Positions 59,626-64,000 of a DNA stretch of 64,000 nucleotides are shown one piece after another. The notes below the pieces were generated by a model. The model was not told the origin of the DNA, made no database searches, and saw only the letters and a program-made list of their open reading frames with translations. Source of the stretch: Oceanicoccus sp. KOV_DT_Chl (GTDB taxonomy: Bacteria > Pseudomonadota > Gammaproteobacteria > Pseudomonadales > Dasaniaceae); contig NZ_FQLF01000005.1 in the NCBI RefSeq assembly GCF_900120175.1, positions 622,501-686,500 of the forward strand, read 5' to 3'. The translations under genes were made by a program, and so were the position numbers. Every line of letters begins with the position of its first letter. Position 1 is the first letter of the stretch.

Positions 59626-60882
59626 ATGCTGAACTGGGATGAATACCACATTGAAGAAGGCGCCAGCGCCCCAATCCCTCCTGTTGTAGAAACACCCGAA
59701 GCGGCTCCTGCCACTGCTCTCAATGCTGAAAAAGTAGCTGAACCTGCTCCGAATTATGAAGCCGAACCATCTGAAGTTCAGGTTACTGATGCCGTAGCAA
59801 AAGCCGAGGCCGCCATCGCAAACCTTGATGTCACTGCCGGCCTGGAAGACCTGGAAATGGGCGCAGCCCGACTGACGGTAGACGACAAAGCGATGATCAA
59901 TTGCCGCGCCGACCTGAACCAATTAGTGCCTTTTAAATATGACTGGGCCTGGCAAAAATATCTGGATGGTTGCGCCAACCACTGGATGCCACAAGAAGTA
60001 AATATGACGGCGGATGTCGCCCTGTGGAAAAACCCGAATGGTTTAAGCGATGACGAGCGTCGCATTGTTATGCGCTCACTGGGTTATTTTTCTACTGCGG
60101 ACTCACTGGTCGCCAACAATCTGGTATTGGCTATGTATCGCCATATCACTAACCCCGAGTGTCGTCAGTATCTGCTTCGCCAGGCTTTTGAAGAAGCCAT
60201 TCACACCCACGCCTACCAATACTGTGTTGAATCACTGGCGATGGATGAAGGTGAAGTGTTCAATATGTACCGTGAACTGCCTTCTATTGCTAAAAAAGCT
60301 GCCTGGAGCTTGAGTCATACTCACTCGCTTTCAGACCCTAACTTTAAAACCGGTACACTGGAAAACGATCAAGAGTTGCTGCGTAACTTGATTGGTTTCT
60401 ACGCCGTCACCGAAGGTATTTTCTTCTATTGTGGTTTTACCCAAATTTTGTCCATGGGTCGTCGCAATAAGATGACCGGTGTTGCCGAGCAATTTCAATA
60501 TATTTTGCGCGATGAGTCCATGCACCTGAACTTTGGCATCGATGTTATCAATCAAATTAAACTGGAAAACCCGCAGCTGTGGTCAGAAAGCTTCCAAAAA
60601 GAAATCATTCAAATGATTTTGGAAGGGACGCAACTGGAAATTGAATACGCCAAAGATTCAATGCCACGCGGCGTGCTTGGAATGAATGCAGCGATGATGG
60701 AAGAGTATTTGCAATTTATTGCTAACCGCCGTTTATCTCAGCTTGGTTTGCCGGAGCAATATCGCGGCGCACAAAATCCATTCCCATGGATGAGTGAAAT
60801 CATGGATCTACGCAAAGAAAAGAACTTCTTTGAGACCCGTGTTATCGAATACCAAACAGGTGGCGCGCTAAACTGGGAGTAA
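59626..60882 (+). CDS. nrdB: Ribonucleotide reductase small subunit NrdB (R2)
   Basis: Di-iron tyrosyl-radical subunit. 418 residues, longer than E. coli R2 (376). Iron ligands and radical site are clear: D159 in [10 protein letters not shown]190 and H193 with Y197 in EEAIHTHAY, then the second EGIFFYCGF and [10 protein letters not shown] ligand set. The extra length is an alanine/proline/glutamate-rich N-terminal stretch (about 12-66) of unknown role. The C-terminus ([10 protein letters not shown]) can dock to NrdA. AAAGG lies before the ATG; 99 bases follow nrdA. Confidence 0.96.
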   Translation: MLNWDEYHIEEGASAPIPPVVETPEAAPATALNAEKVAEPAPNYEAEPSEVQVTDAVAKAEAAIANLDVTAGLEDLEMGAARLTVDDKAMINCRADLNQLVPFKYDWAWQKYLDGCANHWMPQEVNMTADVALWKNPNGLSDDERRIVMRSLGYFSTADSLVANNLVLAMYRHITNPECRQYLLRQAFEEAIHTHAYQYCVESLAMDEGEVFNMYRELPSIAKKAAWSLSHTHSLSDPNFKTGTLENDQELLRNLIGFYAVTEGIFFYCGFTQILSMGRRNKMTGVAEQFQYILRDESMHLNFGIDVINQIKLENPQLWSESFQKEIIQMILEGTQLEIEYAKDSMPRGVLGMNAAMMEEYLQFIANRRLSQLGLPEQYRGAQNPFPWMSEIMDLRKEKNFFETRVIEYQTGGALNWE

Positions 60883-60969
60883 TTTACCCAACTACCGCTA
60901 AGTGTGCAGCCTGAGCTGTTCAGTGCTGCACAACATCAAACCATAATTATGTGACTACAGGACAGGGCC

Positions 60970-61167
60970 ATGAGCGACGACAAGAAAGCCCAGCTAGATT
61001 CCGAAACAATCCTGATGACTCTGGACCAGATCGGCCAGACCATCGATATTATGACCAATGTTGTAGGCCGGTTACGAGGCTATATAACCGAACAGACCTC
61101 AGCCCAAACTAATCAGGATAAGGAAATAACACCCACCGTAGCCGAGCATTCCCAAACACTACACTAG
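60970..61167 (+). CDS. Small uncharacterised protein
   Basis: 65 residues, acidic and polar, probably two helices: about 9-38 (SETILMTLDQIGQTIDIMT, NVVGRLRGYI), then a polar tail. Not recognised. GGACAGGG precedes the ATG at a good distance and codon use looks like that of neighbours, so it is likely real. Lies between nrdB (88 bases) and csrA (about 206 bases). Confidence 0.6.
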   Translation: MSDDKKAQLDSETILMTLDQIGQTIDIMTNVVGRLRGYITEQTSAQTNQDKEITPTVAEHSQTLH

Positions 61168-61373
61168 TAGTCGCACCCGGCCACCGGCATTGTAATCGGC
61201 CAAATAAACACCTCGCAGCCAGCGGGGACGTACTCCCCCTCGCTATTAATACCCAGGTAACGTCATTAAGTAATACCACCTATGACTGTAAGTACATGAG
61301 CGAATTATGACGCCCACGAGCAAGCGCTAAACTAGCCTCAATTCAAGTCAATACCATTAGGAGGGTTTTGCAA

Positions 61374-61565
61374 ATGCTCGTATTATCCAGAAGGTTAGGA
61401 GAGACTTTAATCATCGGCGACGATGTTAAAATCACGGTGTTAGGTATTAGCGGAAATCAGGTTCGCCTCGGTATTGCCGCCCCCAAAGAAGTCAGCGTCC
61501 ATCGCGAGGAAGTGTACCGTCGTATTCAAGACGAACAAGGCCAGCAACTAAGCCAAACCGCTTAA
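61374..61565 (+). CDS. csrA: Carbon storage regulator CsrA (RsmA)
   Basis: RNA-binding post-transcriptional regulator of 63 residues. [38 protein letters not shown]44 region ([14 protein letters not shown]) binds GGA motifs in mRNA. AGGAGG lies nine bases before the ATG; a TTG two codons earlier is less likely. Typical neighbours elsewhere (alaS, lysC, tRNA genes) are absent here. Confidence 0.96.
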   Translation: MLVLSRRLGETLIIGDDVKITVLGISGNQVRLGIAAPKEVSVHREEVYRRIQDEQGQQLSQTA

Positions 61566-61586
61566 TACGCCACAATATCACATTAG

Positions 61587-61615
61587 CTGCGACCCTATTT
61601 CATTTAGCGTCGCAG
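61587..61615. other. Hairpin between csrA and the sensor kinase
   Basis: Arms CTGCGAC / GTCGCAG with a 15-base loop in the gap between convergent genes. Weak T content on either side, so terminator status is uncertain. Confidence 0.4.
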
Positions 61616-61678
61616 TTAACTTCCAATATTCTACCCCAATCAATTAGCCATCGAGAGTAGTGATTATTTCACCTCGGG

Positions 61679-63254
61679 CTACTTGGCTGCGGGTAAACTA
61701 AAATAGAAAATACTCCCCCCCGAGGGTTGGGTTTGTAGCCGATTTGACCGCCATGATTAGTAATAATCGACTGACAAATAGAAAGCCCAATTCCCATACC
61801 GTTCGCCTTGGTGGAATAGAATGGCGAAAATAAGTTCTCAACCGCTTCCGCCGCCACACCAACGCCATGATCAACCACCGAAATAACAACAGCGCCGTCC
61901 TGATGGTTTGTTTCCACCAACACACCTTGCTGCCGGTTTTCTGTTTCTGCTACTGCCTCCATCGCATTGCGAATTAAATTCAATGCCACCTGCTGAATTT
62001 GCACCATATCGATAGCAATAACGGGTAATTCCCTATGCGGATCAAAATGCACCCCACATCGTTAATCCGTGAGTCCACTTCTGCCAGGGCAATAACATCA
62101 CGCACCATGTCATTAACATCTACCTCGACCAAACCACCGTCGGGTTTCTTTACAAACTTTCTAATACGCTGAATAACTTCAGAAGCACGCTCCGACTGAA
62201 CCCCTAAACGGTCCAGAATATCGGCCATTTTTTCTGCATCTAAAGGGTCCTGTGACAACAATCGTTTCGCGACGCGTGAATAATTCGAAATAGCCGTTAG
62301 CGGTTGATTCACTTCATGGGCAATCCCTGCTGCCATTTCGCCGGTAGTACTCAAACGCTCAATATGAGCAATATTTTTTCGCTGCGACTCCAGTTCTTCA
62401 CGCGCAACTCGCAATTCTTCTTCGCTGTGCACCCATTCGCTTATATCCCTCAGCACTACCACCGCCCCACCTTCACCGCGCGGCGTTGAAGTAATGGCCA
62501 CAGGGAGCAAACTTTTATCTCGACGACATATCACTTCCATGTCACTGTGTACTGATTGCCGCAACCGATAACTTTTATAGGGCAGGGTTTCATTTTCAGG
62601 GACATGATGATCGCCATCCACATCAAACAATTTTAGCGTGGATAACTGTTCCCCCACACAGTCCGACGAAGCCCAACCACAAATCGCAGTCGCGGAAGGA
62701 TTCAGCATCGAGATTCTGCCGTCGCTATCCAGGCCAATAATACCTTCACTAACAGCATTAAGTATTTGCTGATTTTCTGATACCAGCTCTTCATTACGAC
62801 GCGCCAGCTGCCGCTCCAAACGATGGATTTTTATATGATTCCGTACGCGAGCAACCACTTCGTCAGACTGAAATGGCTTAGAGATATAATCAACACCCCC
62901 CACAGAAAAACCTCTTACCTTGGCACTGCTATCTTCCAAGGCAGATAAAAAAATCACCGCAATACTAGCGGTTTCAGGGTTTTTCTTGAGCGCTTCACAG
63001 ACCTCGTACCCATCCATACCGGGCATCATAATATCTAACAGAATGAGAGACGGGATTACTTTTTGAGCAATATCTAAAGCAGTTTCTCCATCTTTAGCAG
63101 TTAATAATTTATAGCCGGAATTAAGCAAGGTTTTGTAGAGTATTTGCAAATTGATGGGACTATCATCAACTAACAACACATATTCCAGCGAACCATCTTG
63201 AGGAGACACTGCTTCCAGCACCGTATGCTCTTGTTGCAAGTCTGTATCCTTCAT
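61679..63254 (-). CDS. Hybrid sensor kinase (REC-PAS-HisKA-HATPase), two apparent frameshifts
   Basis: Cytosolic FixL-like histidine kinase of about 525 residues after correction. An N-terminal receiver (phospho-acceptor D74 in ILLDIMMPGMDG, K126 in SKPF) leads to a PAS domain (about 160-275), a HisKA domain with H313 in GIAHEVNQPLTAI, and an ATPase domain (NLIRNAMEAV, GMGIGLSICQSII). Two breaks: C run 62052-62055 should be five (restores INDVGVHFDPHREL), and C run 61715-61721 should be eight, which restores the classic end RGGSIFYFSLPAAK and moves the stop to 61679. No membrane helix. Divergent from a FixJ-type regulator, its probable partner. Confidence 0.88.
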
Positions 63255-63667
63255 GCCGCGTCCTATTTTTTACCTAAATACTCACTAACAGCAGAGCGAA
63301 TAACCCTGCCACCCACAACAAAAAATCAACCGGAAAATATATTCCCGCACAACTGAACCACTCACTAATTACAGCGCTGCTGTCGCTTTTCAGCTGTAGT
63401 AAATCATTGATCTAGTCACTTATTTATTTAACAGCTTAGGAATATCTCAGCGATTAAACAACAAACTATCGACGAATTCAGCAATACGGCCTATCGAGTG
63501 CTAACACTAAAACCTACTGAATATTGAATTACTTGGTAGGCGAATCCACACCCGCGAATGGCAAAAAAACAAGCAATATACGTACAAATACGCACTTAGG
63601 GCTTTACGAGAGCTTAAAAATGCCATATATAACTGTACAGAACTATAAATAAAAAGGGACCCTAACA
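63255..63667. other. Divergent region, sensor kinase / response regulator
   Basis: 413 bases between divergent starts, AT-rich, expected to hold both promoters. No clear repeat, RNA or small gene recognised. Confidence 0.55.
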
Positions 63668-64000
63668 ATGGAAACACCCTCTCGCATTTATATCATCGAA
63701 GATGATGATGCTGTTCGCGACTCGCTACAAATGATGCTGGAATCCATTGGCCGCGAGGTCATGTCCTTTGCCAGCGCCGATAGTTTTCTAGCCAGCTACT
63801 CACAAGACATGGCCGGCTGCATTGTGCTGGACATCCGCATGCCAGGCATGAATGGCATGGAGCTACAACGCAAACTGAATGATATCAATTCGATATTACC
63901 TATTATCTTTGTCACCGGCCATGGTGATGTACCCATGGCGGTAGAGGCTATGCAACAGGGCGCCGTCGATTTTGTACAAAAACCCTACCGGGAGCAGGAA
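63668..64000 (+). CDS. FixJ-type response regulator, N-terminal part
   Basis: Runs off the window end. The visible 111 residues are a receiver domain: acidic pocket EDDDAV, phospho-acceptor D55 in IVLDIRMPGMNG, T83 in FVTGHGDV, K105 in VQKPYRE. FVTGHGDVPMAVEAMQQGAVDF is split here but is typical of the FixJ/TodT group, so a C-terminal LuxR-type helix-turn-helix is expected beyond the window. AGGGA precedes the ATG. Paired with the divergent FixL-like kinase. Confidence 0.9.
   Translation, partial: METPSRIYIIEDDDAVRDSLQMMLESIGREVMSFASADSFLASYSQDMAGCIVLDIRMPGMNGMELQRKLNDINSILPIIFVTGHGDVPMAVEAMQQGAVDFVQKPYREQE

Noticed and set aside
63513-63540. CCTAC / GTAGG dyad before the FixJ-type regulator
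   Set aside because: Five-base arms with a wide spacer in AT-rich DNA are too weak to call.
1-64000. CRISPR arrays, tRNA or rRNA genes, insertion sequences, prophage or defence islands
   Set aside because: Both strands were read for repeat-spacer patterns, cloverleaf-like sequence and transposase or phage motifs; none was found. Coding content is dominated by conserved core genes.

Overview
The window is a stretch of chromosome from a free-living gammaproteobacterium of moderate GC. No rRNA, tRNA, CRISPR array, insertion sequence or phage gene was seen. Two blocks of conserved order support the assignment. One is a complete division and cell wall (dcw) cluster running on the minus strand from mraZ to ftsZ, followed by lpxC, an M23 peptidase, secA, argJ and mutT. 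The other has the Pseudomonas-like order argG, motY, pyrC, rnt, peroxiredoxin, bfd, bfr and then grxD, argF and an ABC ATPase. A cytochrome P450, a class III CoA-transferase and the general gene style suggest a marine relative of the Cellvibrionales/Spongiibacteraceae. That finer placement is inference.

Layout. Bases 1-9.1 kb: the end of uppP, a P450, a DUF6868-like membrane protein, a class V aminotransferase, a NUDIX hydrolase, an AEC-type permease, and DUF1631, DUF420 and DUF3806-like proteins. Bases 9.3-13.7 kb: dapA-bamC-metallo-hydrolase on plus, meeting purC and mutT on minus. Bases 13.7-37.0 kb, all minus: mutT, argJ, secA, M23 peptidase, lpxC, ftsZ, ftsA, ftsQ, ddl, murC, murG, ftsW, murD, mraY, murF, murE, ftsI, ftsL, rsmH and mraZ. 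Most dcw junctions overlap or abut, and a good sigma-70 promoter with MraZ-type repeats lies upstream of mraZ. Bases 37.6-46.5 kb: CoA-transferase, an Ig-like lipoprotein, argG, a MotY-like OmpA protein, pyrC, rnt and a SulP transporter. Bases 46.6-52.5 kb: peroxiredoxin, the iron store pair bfd/bfr with a Fur-type promoter, a lipoprotein plus a Ser/Thr kinase, and grxD. Bases 52.9-64.0 kb: argD-argF-ABC ATPase, nrdA-nrdB behind two DnaA boxes and an NrdR-like palindrome, a small unknown protein, csrA, and a hybrid sensor kinase divergent from a FixJ-type response regulator cut by the window end.

The main themes are peptidoglycan precursor synthesis and septation, lysine/DAP supply (dapA), arginine synthesis (argJ, argG, argD, argF), nucleotide supply (purC, pyrC, nrdAB) and iron/peroxide handling.

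A striking technical feature is that ten genes, at least six of them essential in relatives (secA, murF, rsmH, ftsQ, nrdA and probably others), are broken by single-base indels, almost all in mononucleotide runs. One gene has two. Correcting each restores a full-length protein of normal size with conserved sequence on both sides. This points to sequencing or assembly error rather than gene decay, so these genes are annotated here as intact with a note. I did not find a convincing new biological system. The most interesting leads are the regulatory palindromes, the kinase gene with an apparent ATC start, and the architecture of the nrdA and argD leaders.
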